Under the pieces are notes generated by a model. That model had not been told where the DNA came from and searched no databases. It saw nothing but the letters and a program-made list of their open reading frames with translations. 64,000 nt of DNA from Dyella silvae (GTDB taxonomy: Bacteria; Pseudomonadota; Gammaproteobacteria; Xanthomonadales; Rhodanobacteraceae): NCBI RefSeq assembly GCF_026421305.1, contig NZ_JAPJBQ010000006.1:1-64000 (forward strand), read 5' to 3'. Of the stretch, positions 42,780 to 52,370 are shown piece after piece. Positions within the stretch are counted from its first letter, which is position 1. Each line of letters opens with the position of its first letter. Both the position numbers and the translations under genes were made by a program.

Positions 42780-45700
42780 TTAACCGGCGGCTGCCCGATG
42801 GCCATCGGGGTGACGCACGTGCCCCTGCACCAGTCCGATCAGGGTCGGCATCACCAGCAAGACCAGTGGGTACTGCAGGGTCAGGCCGGCAATGATGGCG
42901 ATGGCCAACGGCTGCTGGATGCCCGCGCCCGCGCCCAGCGCCAATGCCAGCGGCAACAGGGTGAGGATGGCCGCCAGCGTGGTCATGGTGATCGGCCGCA
43001 GTCGGTCGCGGCTGGCCACGAGCAAGGCCTTCTCAGGCGGCATGACCCGGGCCAGCGACACGTACTCGGACACGTAGAAGATGGCCATTTCCGTGCCCAT
43101 GCCAATGATCATGGTCATGCCCATCATGGCGGTGATGTTGAGGTCCACGCCGCACAGCCACAGCGCAATGAACACCGCCGTGGCGGAGAACAGCGAGCAA
43201 CCCATCACGATGACGGCGAGGCCGGGCCGGCCGTACAGGAACAGCAACAGCACAAACTCCGCCACCAACGCCATCAGAAACACTTTGCTGAGGCCAAGGA
43301 AGGCGATCTGCTGTTGCTGGTACAAACCACCCAGCTCGTAGCGCATATCGGCATCGAGCATGCCCGGTTTCGCCAGCAGCTTCTTCACGTCGGCCACCGC
43401 CGCACCCATGCCACGGCCTTCGATGCGCGCGGTGACCGCCACCATCTGCTGCAGGTTTTCGCGGGAGATCTGCGGCTGCCCGTTCTCGGTGGTGATGGTG
43501 GCCACGCGGCTCAGCGGAAACACATGGCCGTCCGGCGCGCGGATCGGCAGCTCCTGCAATTGCGGCAGTCGCCACTGCATGGAGTCGGGCATGCGCACAC
43601 GCACGCCGACACTCTTGGTGGCCTGCGGCAACTGCGTGGCCACTACGCCTTGCAGCGCGGTGTTCACCGCCTGCGTGACGGTAGCCACGGTCATGCCTTC
43701 AAGCGTGGCCTTGTCGGCATCCACCTGGATATTCAGCGCATCGCCCGCAAGCTGCACGCCGTCCTTGATTTCCACCACACCGGGAATATCCGCAATAGCC
43801 TTGGCCACTTTTTGCGCCTGCGGCACCAGCTGACGCGGATCGGCGGCATACAGCTTGATTTCGATGGGCTGCGGCACGGCGGTCAGGTCGCCGATCAGAT
43901 CCTCCATCAGCTGGGCCAGCTCGACTTCCACGCCGGGCACGTCATGCTCGATATGCGCGCGCACGTCGCTCATCACCTCTTCCGTGGCGCGCTCGTGGTT
44001 TGGCTTGAGGCGCACGAAGAAGTCACCGTGATACGACTGGCCCAGGTCGCCACCCAGACCCGTACCGAGACGGCGGGAGAACGTATCCACCTCGGGCATG
44101 GCATGCAGGATCGCTTCCACCTGCGCGATCTGGCGCGCTGTCTCCGGCAGCGAGGTGCCGGGTTTGGTGTAGTAGTCCATCACGAAGCCGCTTTCATCCA
44201 CCGAAGGCATGAAACCGGTGGCTACGCGCGTATAAGCCACGCCACCCAGAATCAACAAGGGAATGACCACCACCAGCAACCACGCCGGCCGACGTGCCAG
44301 ACCGTCATACAGACGTCCATGCACGCGCGACAGCCATTTCTCATGATCCAGCCCGGGATCGTGCCAGTGGCGAAAATTCACCCAGCGGCGCAACAGCGGC
44401 GGCACCACAAACGCCGCGACCAGCCACGACACCGCGAGTGCGCTGGCCATGGTGATGGAGAGCGCCTTGGAGAACGCACCCGTCACACCGCTCAACAGCC
44501 CGAGCGGCACGAAGACGATCAACGTGGCGAGGCTCGAACCCGTAAGCGGCTGCAGAAACTCGCGCGCCGCCGGCAGCACGGCCTCGGCGCCGCCGCCCTC
44601 TTCCGCACCGGCACGGCGTGCCACGTGCTCCACCATCACGATCACATCGTCGATCACCAGACCGACCGCAGCAGCGATGCCGCCCAGCGTCATGATGTTG
44701 AAGCTCATGCCGAACACTTGCAGCATCAGTGCGGTGATCGCCAGCGTGAGCGGCACCACCAGCATGGCGATCAGCGTAACGCGCAGATTACGCAGGAACA
44801 GCAGCAGCACCGCCGCCGCCAGCACCAGACCAATCAGTACCGCATCGCGCACGCTGTGCGCGGACTCCACTACCAACTCGCTCTGGTCGTACCAGTTTTT
44901 CAGTTTGACGCCGACCGACAGACGGTAGCCCGCGAGTTTCTCGCGCACCTGAGCGGCGATCTGTACCGCGTTGCCATCGGGTTGCTCGTAAACATTGAAC
45001 AACACGGCAGGCTTGCCGTCTTCGCTTACCTTGACCCACTGAGGCACATAGCCATCGTGCACGGTGGCCACATCGGACAAACGTACCCATCCATGTGGAT
45101 CGTTTTTCACGACAATCTGACGGATCGCATCGAGCCGCTTCAGCGAGTGATCGGCCACCACCAGATAGAGCTGATTGCGATCCTGCAGACGTCCCACGGC
45201 TTCCAGCTGGTTGGCACCGGCTACCGCGCTCACCAGATCGTCCATGCTCAGGCCGTATTGCGTGAGCTTGTGGGGATCGGCTTCGACCTGCACTTCGGCG
45301 GTCTCGCCGCCCTGCACATCGACACGTGCCAGGCCCTCCACCGACGCCAGCAACGGCACGATCTGGTACTGCGCCAGATCGCGCAGCGCCACCGGTGACA
45401 TGGTGTCTGACTGCAGCGCATAGGAGATGATCGGAAAGACCGTGGGGTCCATGCGCCGCACGTTGTACGAAGCGCCCGCCGGCAGGCTGGGCAACACGCG
45501 CGCGATGGCCGAATCCACCTGCAGGGTGGACGCGATCATGTCGCGGCCCCAGCCGAAGTCGACCGAGATCTGCGCCGAACCGCGCGTGGTTTCCGAACGC
45601 ACGTTCGCGACGCCAGGTACCGTGCGGATGGCTTCTTCCACCGGGCGCGTCAGCAGCAATGCGGTCTGGTCGGCGGGGCGGTCGCCCGCATCCAGATCCA

Positions 45701-45839
45701 CCACGACACGCGGAAACGACACCTGCGGGAACAGACCCACCGGCAAGGTAAACGAACTGGCCAACCCCGCCAGCGCGAGCGCGAACGCCACAATAACGAT
45801 GGCACGCGCGTGCCTCGCGAGAAACGACGGCATACTCAT
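42780..45839 (-). CDS. RND efflux permease
   Basis: A 1019-residue inner-membrane proton antiporter. Two homologous halves each have six helices and large periplasmic porter loops. The fourth helix carries 'GLVIDDVIVMVEHVARR' with the paired Asp proton relay of drug-type (HAE) RND pumps; the second half has 'GMTMIIGMGTEMAIFYVSEY'. 'GWGRDMIASTLQVDSAIARV' is typical of the first porter domain. It overlaps the adaptor gene by four bases. Substrates cannot be predicted with confidence. Confidence 0.9.
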   Translation of the reverse strand: MSMPSFLARHARAIVIVAFALALAGLASSFTLPVGLFPQVSFPRVVVDLDAGDRPADQTALLLTRPVEEAIRTVPGVANVRSETTRGSAQISVDFGWGRDMIASTLQVDSAIARVLPSLPAGASYNVRRMDPTVFPIISYALQSDTMSPVALRDLAQYQIVPLLASVEGLARVDVQGGETAEVQVEADPHKLTQYGLSMDDLVSAVAGANQLEAVGRLQDRNQLYLVVADHSLKRLDAIRQIVVKNDPHGWVRLSDVATVHDGYVPQWVKVSEDGKPAVLFNVYEQPDGNAVQIAAQVREKLAGYRLSVGVKLKNWYDQSELVVESAHSVRDAVLIGLVLAAAVLLLFLRNLRVTLIAMLVVPLTLAITALMLQVFGMSFNIMTLGGIAAAVGLVIDDVIVMVEHVARRAGAEEGGGAEAVLPAAREFLQPLTGSSLATLIVFVPLGLLSGVTGAFSKALSITMASALAVSWLVAAFVVPPLLRRWVNFRHWHDPGLDHEKWLSRVHGRLYDGLARRPAWLLVVVIPLLILGGVAYTRVATGFMPSVDESGFVMDYYTKPGTSLPETARQIAQVEAILHAMPEVDTFSRRLGTGLGGDLGQSYHGDFFVRLKPNHERATEEVMSDVRAHIEHDVPGVEVELAQLMEDLIGDLTAVPQPIEIKLYAADPRQLVPQAQKVAKAIADIPGVVEIKDGVQLAGDALNIQVDADKATLEGMTVATVTQAVNTALQGVVATQLPQATKSVGVRVRMPDSMQWRLPQLQELPIRAPDGHVFPLSRVATITTENGQPQISRENLQQMVAVTARIEGRGMGAAVADVKKLLAKPGMLDADMRYELGGLYQQQQIAFLGLSKVFLMALVAEFVLLLFLYGRPGLAVIVMGCSLFSATAVFIALWLCGVDLNITAMMGMTMIIGMGTEMAIFYVSEYVSLARVMPPEKALLVASRDRLRPITMTTLAAILTLLPLALALGAGAGIQQPLAIAIIAGLTLQYPLVLLVMPTLIGLVQGHVRHPDGHRAAAG

Positions 45840-46888
45840 GGCTTGTTATCCGCCGCCTCTGCCGCGGTGCGCACCGCCATGCCGTCATCGAGCTGGGTCG
45901 CGCCCTCGGTCACCAGCGGATGCTTCGCGTCCAGCTTGCCGCTGGCGACGCTGATGCTGTCGGACTCGCCCAACACTTTCACCGGCACGCGCACGGCTTT
46001 GCCGTCGGCTACCTGGAATACGTAACGATCCGACTCATCACCCTGCAGCGCGTCGCGCGGCAACAACCAGCCCTGCCATTGGCCCACGATGATTTCCGCG
46101 CGGAAACCTTCGCCGTTCACCAGCGGGCCGTCAGGCACCAATTCCACATCCAGCTGATGCGTATGAGGATTGAGCGCCCGCGCCACGCGGCGCACCGTGC
46201 CATGCATCGGCGCACTGCCATCCAGCGGCACCAGGCTGACTTTGGCACCCACCTGCACGCGTCCCATCGCTGCACGCTCGATACCGCCCGTCACCACCAG
46301 GCCATCACCACGCTGGATGGAAAGCAGCGGCGCGCCGGGTTGCAATACATCGCCCTGCGCAGCATCGACGGTAACCACCGTGCCATCAAATGGCGCGGTG
46401 ATGTCCATGCTGGCGCTGCGGCCTTGCTGCTGCACCAACGCATCTAGATTGCTCTGCGCATCCTTCAGCGCTTTTTCCGCCTGTTCCATCTGGTCGCGCG
46501 TCGCCAACTGTTCCGACAGCAACTGTGCGGTATGAGCACGCTGCGCCTCGGCCACTTTCTGCGCGCTCACGGCCTGCTCGTACGCAGCCACCGCGGAAGG
46601 CGCCAGCGCAAACGTCAGCAGCGACTGGCCGCGTTTCACCGAAGCACCGGCCGTCACGTTCCAGCGCATGACGCGCCCAGAGGCCTGCACGTTCAACACC
46701 TGCGCTGCATCGGCAGCCGGGCCGGCGGTGCCATACGCCACCACCGTTTCGGGCAGGCTGCCCTGCTGCGGCGCGACGGTGGTAACGGCGGCGCTCACGG
46801 CGTTCTCCTCCGGCGCTTCGCCGCTCGAGCACGCCGCCAGAGCCAGCGCGGCCAACGCAGCAACAATCCATGGCAGTCGGAACATCAT
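45836..46888 (-). CDS. RND periplasmic adaptor (membrane-fusion lipoprotein)
   Basis: A 350-residue adaptor linking the RND pump to the outer-membrane channel. A lipobox ('LALAAC', Cys20) predicts lipid anchoring. Lipoyl halves ('NVQASGRVMRWNVTAGASVK' and 'DITAPFDGTVVTVDAAQGDV') flank an alpha-helical hairpin rich in Gln and Ala (about 95-160), followed by beta-barrel and membrane-proximal domains. It overlaps the channel gene upstream and the permease downstream by four bases each, so the three are translated together. Confidence 0.88.
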   Translation of the reverse strand: MMFRLPWIVAALAALALAACSSGEAPEENAVSAAVTTVAPQQGSLPETVVAYGTAGPAADAAQVLNVQASGRVMRWNVTAGASVKRGQSLLTFALAPSAVAAYEQAVSAQKVAEAQRAHTAQLLSEQLATRDQMEQAEKALKDAQSNLDALVQQQGRSASMDITAPFDGTVVTVDAAQGDVLQPGAPLLSIQRGDGLVVTGGIERAAMGRVQVGAKVSLVPLDGSAPMHGTVRRVARALNPHTHQLDVELVPDGPLVNGEGFRAEIIVGQWQGWLLPRDALQGDESDRYVFQVADGKAVRVPVKVLGESDSISVASGKLDAKHPLVTEGATQLDDGMAVRTAAEAADNKP

Positions 46889-48231
46889 GGCGCAATCACA
46901 TCCTGGTCAAGTGAAGTGGGCATATCGCGGCCTACCAGCAGGTCCAATGCGGCCTGCTGTTCCAACATGGCCTGCTCGGTGGCGATCAAAGCCATCTGGC
47001 GATTGATCGCGGCGACCTGCAGGTCGGCATGCGTACGCAAATCGATCAAACCGTTTTGCGAGGCACGCTGTGCCTGCGCGGCGACATGTTGCGCATCGTC
47101 GGCGGCCGGCAGCATGGCCTGTCGTTGCGTATCGAGCTGCGCGTATTGCGTCAGCAACGCATCGACTTCGTCGCGCGAGGTGGCGAGGCGCGTGGTGTAT
47201 TCCTGATGCAACTGATCGCGCGAAGCGCTGGCGATACCAACATTGCCCTGGTTGCGATCGAAGATGGGTAGCGAGAACTGCACCGCGGGGCCGCCATTGC
47301 GCACGCGGCTGTTGTCCTGCGATGCGTTGTAACCGATCGACAACGGCGGGAACTGCGCCAGCACCGCCGCGCGAAGGCTGGCATCCTGCGCGCGATAGCC
47401 AAGCTGCAGCGCCACCATGTCGGGGCGGCGGCGACTGATCGTGTCGGCCTGCTCGCGTATCGATGCCGCATCAAGGTTGGCGGGCGGCAGCGGCGAGGCC
47501 AGCGGCACCACCACATCGGGCTTCAGGCCCATCAATGCCGCCAGCTGTTGCTGCGAATCCAGGCGGCGGCGCTGCAGATCGTTGAGCGTTGCGCGCGCAT
47601 CCGCGGCGGCGGCAAGGTCAGGCGCGGCCGTGACACGTTCCACGTTGCCTGCGCCCACGGCGCTGATGATGCGCGACTCACGCTGCGCCAGCACATCCAG
47701 CGCCTGCTGTTGCAGAGCCATCTGACGATCGATCTGCACCAGATCGATTACCAGCAGGCGCGCCTTGCCCAGCGTTTGCCATTGCTCCCACAACAGTCCC
47801 GCATCGACCTCGTCCGCGGCTGCCTTGGCGGCCTCGCGGCGTGGCTTGAGAGTAATCAGCGAGGTGATGTCCTGGCTGATGGACGCCGTCCAGGCAGTGG
47901 CGTCGCCCACACCCGACAGCAGGTAACCGGCACTGGCACCCACCACTGGATTGGGCAGCACGGTGTCCTGCCGGCGCTGGGCCTGAGCCAGCTCGTGGCG
48001 GGCGCGCTGGGTCTTCAGATCCGGGTTGTTGAGCAGCACCAGCCGCTCGACCGCCGCCATATCGAGCGGTTGCACCGCGGCGTCATAACCGCGCAGCTGC
48101 GACAGCGATGACGCCGACGACGCCTGCTCGGGCAAGGGCTTGGCGTGATACGTAGCGCAGCCGGCAAGGCAGGCGCCGATCAGCACGATCGCGGCCCGGC
48201 TGATACGCGCGGGCTTTCTGTAAGTACGCAT
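46885..48231 (-). CDS. TolC-like outer-membrane efflux lipoprotein
   Basis: A 448-residue outer-membrane channel of the OEP family. A lipobox 'LAGC' puts the lipidated Cys at 25. Two OEP repeats (about 50-235 and 265-440) have the long helices of the TolC tunnel ('VERLVLLNNPDLKTQRARHE', 'ALMGLKPDVVVPLASPLPPA', 'RRPDMVALQLGYRAQDASLR'). The start at 48231 begins the lipoprotein signal. It is the first gene of the tripartite operon (channel, adaptor, permease). Confidence 0.87.
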   Translation of the reverse strand: MRTYRKPARISRAAIVLIGACLAGCATYHAKPLPEQASSASSLSQLRGYDAAVQPLDMAAVERLVLLNNPDLKTQRARHELAQAQRRQDTVLPNPVVGASAGYLLSGVGDATAWTASISQDITSLITLKPRREAAKAAADEVDAGLLWEQWQTLGKARLLVIDLVQIDRQMALQQQALDVLAQRESRIISAVGAGNVERVTAAPDLAAAADARATLNDLQRRRLDSQQQLAALMGLKPDVVVPLASPLPPANLDAASIREQADTISRRRPDMVALQLGYRAQDASLRAAVLAQFPPLSIGYNASQDNSRVRNGGPAVQFSLPIFDRNQGNVGIASASRDQLHQEYTTRLATSRDEVDALLTQYAQLDTQRQAMLPAADDAQHVAAQAQRASQNGLIDLRTHADLQVAAINRQMALIATEQAMLEQQAALDLLVGRDMPTSLDQDVIAP

Positions 48232-48392
48232 GGCAGACACTGGTAGCACCGACAGTCCGTACACGGTGGGGGAGTGCACACGCTAGCGGAACTGGCTTAG
48301 CGTTAACTTTGTGGAGGTGTTGCGCTGGTTTGTAGGCCTTTGACTCCCTCTCCCCTGCGGGGAGAGGGTTGGGGCAGGCGTGAGGCTTGCAC

Positions 48393-49320
48393 GCTCTTAG
48401 CTCCCTCTCCCCGCCGGGGAGAGGGTTGGGGTGAGGGGCGGGTGCTCGCGGTGATGTTTCTATCCCTCACCTTATGTTCTTTCGCTCCTTTTGACGTTCC
48501 CGCGACCTGGCTCGCCTGCGGCGGGCTTCCGACCTCCTGCCGGAGGCCGGGTCACTTCTCTTTGCGTGGCCAAAGAGAAGTAACCAAGAGAAAGGCCACC
48601 CCGATGGCGCGCCCTTCGGGTGCGCGTGCGGGTTACGGGGTTTTTCGACAGGGCTTCCTGCCCTGACGAAAAACTGGCCGGCATCCATGCCGGCCACCCT
48701 GCGGGCTATTCCTCCACCCGCCCGCCGCGCCATAGGGGCCCGGAGGTCAAGAGCGAATGCCAGAGCCGGAGCGGCGCGCGACGCGCGCCAGAAGCAAAGG
48801 GCAAAACCAAAGCCACCATCCGAAGCCAAAGCCACAAGGCAAGCGAGTACGTTGAACATTGATCCGGCTTCGCCCAGTGCGATGTGCCGCGCCAGCGGCA
48901 CGAGCCGTGTGCTTTTGATCTGAGGGGCCCCTGTGCGGCGGTGAGGATTGGACGATCAGGCCCCGCAGGGGTGCCTGGCATGGATGCCAGGCACTTTTCG
49001 TCAGGGCAGGATGCCCTGTCGAAAAGCCCGGCCGACCCTCACGGACTTGCCGGGCCATAAGGCCCGGCAAGCGCCAAGCGGGGTGCCTTTTCTTTTGGTT
49101 ACTTTTCTTTGGGCAAGCAAAGAAAAGTGACCCGGCCTCCGGCAGGAGGTCGGAAGCCCGCCGCAGGCGAGCCCGGTCGCAGAAGCGCTACATCACCGCA
49201 GAAGAGCAAAGTCACTGGATCCCTGCTTTCGCAGGGATGACGGTGAGGGATAGAAACGCTACCGCGAGCACCCGCCCCTCACCCCAACCCTCTCCCCGGA
49301 GGGGAGAGGGAGCTAAGAGC
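48393..49320. repeat. 928-bp imperfect inverted repeat (composite repeats B and C)
   Basis: Three arm blocks are complementary in order: 48393-48471 with 49242-49320 (GCTCTTAGCTCCCTCTCCCC and onward), 48510-48600 with 49084-49173 (a CCTCCTGCCGGAGG palindrome and a T/A-rich block), and 48635-48700 with 48976-49033 (CAGGGC...GCCCTG hairpins). The central 280 bp or so is unpaired. Arms are imperfect. The right arm matches the repeat at 32311-32525 in the same orientation. Confidence 0.72.
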
Positions 49321-49370
49321 CCGGACGCCGCACCGTTAGCTGGCCTTCGCGTGGATAACGAAGAAGCCGC

Positions 49371-49406
49371 TCAGAAGTTATAGCCGACGTCGATAGCCAG
49401 ACGTAT
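49371..49406 (-). pseudogene. possible 3' relic of an outer-membrane beta-barrel gene
   Basis: Reading the minus strand, an in-frame stop is followed by codons for IRLAIDVGYNF and a stop. The final 'DVGYNF' is a typical C-terminal beta-signal of outer-membrane proteins. It lies between the histidine kinase end and the inverted repeat, so it may be what remains of a gene deleted by repeat recombination. Twelve codons are weak evidence. Confidence 0.2.
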
Positions 49407-49421
49407 TCACAACAGAAAAAC

Positions 49422-50822
49422 TCACCCCCGCCCCAGCGGCACACACACCCGCACCCGCAAGCCCCGCCCATACGGCGAATCAAGCAATTCAATGGAAGCA
49501 TCATGCAACTGCGCCGCCCGCTGCACGATGGAAAGCCCCAGACCATAGCCTTCGCCACGGCTACTGCTCTCGCGATGAAAACGCGCAAACACCGCTGCCC
49601 GCCGCTCCGGCGGAATACCTTCGCCGTTATCGATCACATCGATCACTGCCTGATCCGCCTCGGGCCCGATCGAAAGTTGCACGCGGCCACCCGAGGGCAC
49701 GTGACGCAAAGCGTTCTCCAACAGATTGCGCAGTAATGCGGCCAGCGCCACCTCGTGACCACGCACGATCAGCTGGCCCTGGGCGAGCGCGACATCCAGC
49801 TCGACGTCGCTGTCGGCAATCAGCGGCGACAACTCTTCGATGACCGAGCGGGCCACCGCGAGCAGGTCGATATCCACGCGCTGGTCCGCGCGCGAACTCG
49901 CTTCCAGACGGGCCAGCGAAAGCAACTGCTCCACGCGCCGCGCCAATGCCGCCAGGCTTTCGCGCGCACCGGCCAGCGCCACATCGGCCTCCTGCGTGTC
50001 GCGGCTGGCTTCGGCGTTTTCCAGATTGATCATGGTGGAGGCCAGCGGTGTGCGCAGTTCGTGGGCCACATCCGCGCTGAAGCGCCGCTCGCGTTCCAGC
50101 GCTTCTTCCAGCTGGGCGAACTGGCCGTTGAGCGCAGCCAGCACGGGCTCCAGCTCGCGCGGGGCATGGTCGATCTGTAGCGTTTCATGGCTGCCGGGTT
50201 TGCGCTGGGACAGCAGCGACGCCAGCGCATCCAACGGTTTGAGCCCGCGCCGCACCGCCCAGCCCACCAACAACGCCAGCACCGGCAATGCGATCAATGG
50301 CGGCAGGGCATGCTCCAGCCAGAGTGCCTTGGTGATGTCGGTGCGGCTGTCGTAGCGCTCGGCGGCACGCACCACCACGCCATCGGGCGTCGGCGGCAAG
50401 GTGAACAGGCGCCAGCGGTATTCGCCGACCTGCTCATTCTTGAAACCGGCGTGCCCTGCTTTGGGTGGCGGCAGATCGGTGAGATTGCCGGTGACCAGCA
50501 GCGGCCGGCCATCGCGATCGAATACCTGGAAACCCACCTCGGATTCATAGGTGTGACCGTGCATCACCAGTTCCTGCGCCGCCTTGGCGGTGATCGGCAC
50601 CACCACACCGGACTCGGCGCCATGCTGTTGCAGCGCCGGCAGGCCCATGTTGCCGATCAGGGTTTGCAGCGTTCGCGCCGATTGCGCGAGGCGGCCATCG
50701 GACAGCTCACTCACCTCGGTGATGGTGCGCCGGAGGCTGTACACGCCCAGCGGCAGCAGCACCAGCGCGATGACGCCAAGGATCAACCAGCGCAGGCGGG
50801 CGCGCAGGCTGGCCGCGCTCAC
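49422..50822 (-). CDS. sensor histidine kinase (QseC/TctE-like)
   Basis: A 466-residue membrane kinase with helices at about 12-30 and 172-192 around a periplasmic sensor region. The dimerisation and phosphoacceptor helix has His254 ('FSADVAHELRTPLAS'). The ATPase domain has an N box ('LLRNLLENALRH'), a G1 box ('VIDNGEGIP') and a G2 box ('GEGYGLGLSIV'). It starts within the last four bases of the response-regulator gene (ATGA overlap). The ligand is unknown; the adjacent efflux operon may be a target (inference). Confidence 0.9.
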   Translation of the reverse strand: MSAASLRARLRWLILGVIALVLLPLGVYSLRRTITEVSELSDGRLAQSARTLQTLIGNMGLPALQQHGAESGVVVPITAKAAQELVMHGHTYESEVGFQVFDRDGRPLLVTGNLTDLPPPKAGHAGFKNEQVGEYRWRLFTLPPTPDGVVVRAAERYDSRTDITKALWLEHALPPLIALPVLALLVGWAVRRGLKPLDALASLLSQRKPGSHETLQIDHAPRELEPVLAALNGQFAQLEEALERERRFSADVAHELRTPLASTMINLENAEASRDTQEADVALAGARESLAALARRVEQLLSLARLEASSRADQRVDIDLLAVARSVIEELSPLIADSDVELDVALAQGQLIVRGHEVALAALLRNLLENALRHVPSGGRVQLSIGPEADQAVIDVIDNGEGIPPERRAAVFARFHRESSSRGEGYGLGLSIVQRAAQLHDASIELLDSPYGRGLRVRVCVPLGRG

Positions 50823-51484
50823 TTCGGATCCCGCGGAATCATGTAGCCGAAGCCGCGTACGTTGCGGATGGTTTCAAAGCTCAGCTTGCGGCGCAGCGCG
50901 TGCACCAGCACTTCCAGCGCGTTGTTGCCCACGACGTGGTCCAGACCGTAGAGCGAATTCTCCAGGCTTTCGCGGCGCACCAGCTTGCCGGCGCTTTCCA
51001 TCAGCGCCTGCAGCAAGGCGAATTCGCGGCGGGTGAGTTCCACCGGCTCGCCGCGAAAGGTGACTTCGGAGGTACCCACGTCCAGGCTCAGCGCCCCCAC
51101 GTCGATACGGTTGACCGCCATCCCCCGCATGCGGCGGGTCAGCGAGCGGATACGCGCCGCCAGCTCATCCACGTGAAAGGGCTTCACCAGGTAATCGTCG
51201 GCGCCGGCATCGAGCCCGTCGATGCGGGCAGAGAGCCCATCGCGCGCGGTCATCACCAGCACCGGCGTTTCCACATGGGCGCGCCGCGCCTCCACCAGTA
51301 CCTCGATGCCATCGCGGCCGGGCAGGCCGAGATCCAGCAGCACGAGATCGGCGGTGCGGTCGCGCATAGCCATCAGCGCCTCGCGGCCGTCGCGCAACCA
51401 CGACACCGTGTAGCTCAACCGCTCAAGCGCGCGCTGGATGGCGGCTCCGAGCTGCGCGTCGTCTTCGACCAGAAGGATGTGCAC
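50819..51484 (-). CDS. OmpR-family response regulator (QseB/PmrA-like)
   Basis: A 221-residue two-domain regulator. The receiver (about 1-115) has the acidic pair 'VEDD', phosphoacceptor Asp51 ('LVLLDLGLPGRDG'), Thr in 'LVMTARD' and Lys in 'YLVKPFHVDEL'. The C-terminal winged helix (about 125-218) includes 'ELTRREFALLQALMESAGKL' and 'VLVHALRRKLSFETIRNVRG'. Partner kinase follows with a four-base overlap. Confidence 0.92.
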   Translation of the reverse strand: MHILLVEDDAQLGAAIQRALERLSYTVSWLRDGREALMAMRDRTADLVLLDLGLPGRDGIEVLVEARRAHVETPVLVMTARDGLSARIDGLDAGADDYLVKPFHVDELAARIRSLTRRMRGMAVNRIDVGALSLDVGTSEVTFRGEPVELTRREFALLQALMESAGKLVRRESLENSLYGLDHVVGNNALEVLVHALRRKLSFETIRNVRGFGYMIPRDPK

Positions 51485-51605
51485 GAACCTGAGGCTCCCG
51501 TCGCCAGGGGCGGCAATGACCAGGGAGATTATCCGTCAGGTGACTTATGAAACACTTAATTGGCGCCATCCCCTCTCCCGAGGGAGAGGGGCGCGCCGGC
51601 GGCGG

Positions 51606-52244
51606 TCAGTCCTTGTCGTAGGCGAACTGGATGCCCGCCGTGCCACCGGTTTCGATGAACAGATTGATGAAGGCCGGCACGGTTTCCGAACGCTTCCAGT
51701 CGCGCTGCAGCTCGCAGAACAGCTGGGCCACGCTGATCATCTTGCCGCCGGCCTGCTCGATGCGGCGCAAGGCCATCTCATGAGCCGTTGTCGAGGTGCC
51801 GCCCACGGCGTCGGCCACCACATAGACCTCGTAGCCTTCCTTCAAGGCGTCCAGCGCGGGGAACGTCAGGCAGGCCTCGGTCCACAGCGCCGTCATGATC
51901 AGCTTCTTGCGGCCGGTAGCTTCCACTGCCTTGCGGAACTCCACGTCCTCCCACGAGTTGATGCTGGTGCGGTCGTAGGTGGGAAACGTATCCAGCACCT
52001 TGCGCAACTGGGGAATCGGCGGTTTGTTGAGGCCGGTCTTCACGTTGACGGTGGAATGCACGATCGGCAATCCATAAACAACAGCGGCCCGGGATGCGCC
52101 GACGATGTTGTTGACCAGCAACTGCCGGTCCATCGAAGCGATGGAATTCACCTGCACCGGCTGATAGTCGATGACGATGAAGGCGGCGTTCTGCGGGGTG
52201 AGCAACTGATCCTTGACGGGATCACGGATGGGTTCGCTTGCCAT
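51606..52244 (-). CDS. isochorismatase-family hydrolase (YcaC-like)
   Basis: A 212-residue cysteine hydrolase with catalytic Asp26 ('AFIVIDYQPVQ'), Lys114 ('RKKLIMTALWTE') and Cys125 ('EACLTFPALDALKEG'). It resembles YcaC-type enzymes, whose natural substrates are unknown. It lies 126 bp downstream of the pirin gene on the same strand and close to a divergent LysR gene, a combination common in proteobacteria. Confidence 0.87.
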   Translation of the reverse strand: MASEPIRDPVKDQLLTPQNAAFIVIDYQPVQVNSIASMDRQLLVNNIVGASRAAVVYGLPIVHSTVNVKTGLNKPPIPQLRKVLDTFPTYDRTSINSWEDVEFRKAVEATGRKKLIMTALWTEACLTFPALDALKEGYEVYVVADAVGGTSTTAHEMALRRIEQAGGKMISVAQLFCELQRDWKRSETVPAFINLFIETGGTAGIQFAYDKD

Positions 52245-52370
52245 GGGATGGTCCTCGGAGTGAGTGCGGAATGAAGTGGTGACTACACAAGCGGGGCAGT
52301 GCCGGATACATGCGTTCGGAATCGAACACTTCGTGACGGCAGCGCAAGCGCGCTGCCGTGTCGTTCTTTT

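Larger units (their letters stand above)
48232..49421. other. 1.2-kb gene-free region with a large inverted repeat
   Basis: No gene is supported in either strand. The space is taken by a 928-bp imperfect inverted repeat (48393-49320) made of blocks also found near 32.3 kb, and an outer-membrane-protein-like relic at its right end (49371-49406). Confidence 0.75.

Noticed and set aside
42711-45398. Plus-strand ORF of about 895 codons over the RND permease
   Set aside because: It is antisense to a complete, motif-rich RND gene, is dominated by His/Gln/Arg with no recognisable domain, and arises from GC-rich codon bias.
48232-49421. CRISPR-like array near 48.4-49.3 kb
   Set aside because: Repeats are long, inverted and of unequal spacing; there are no uniform spacers and no cas genes.
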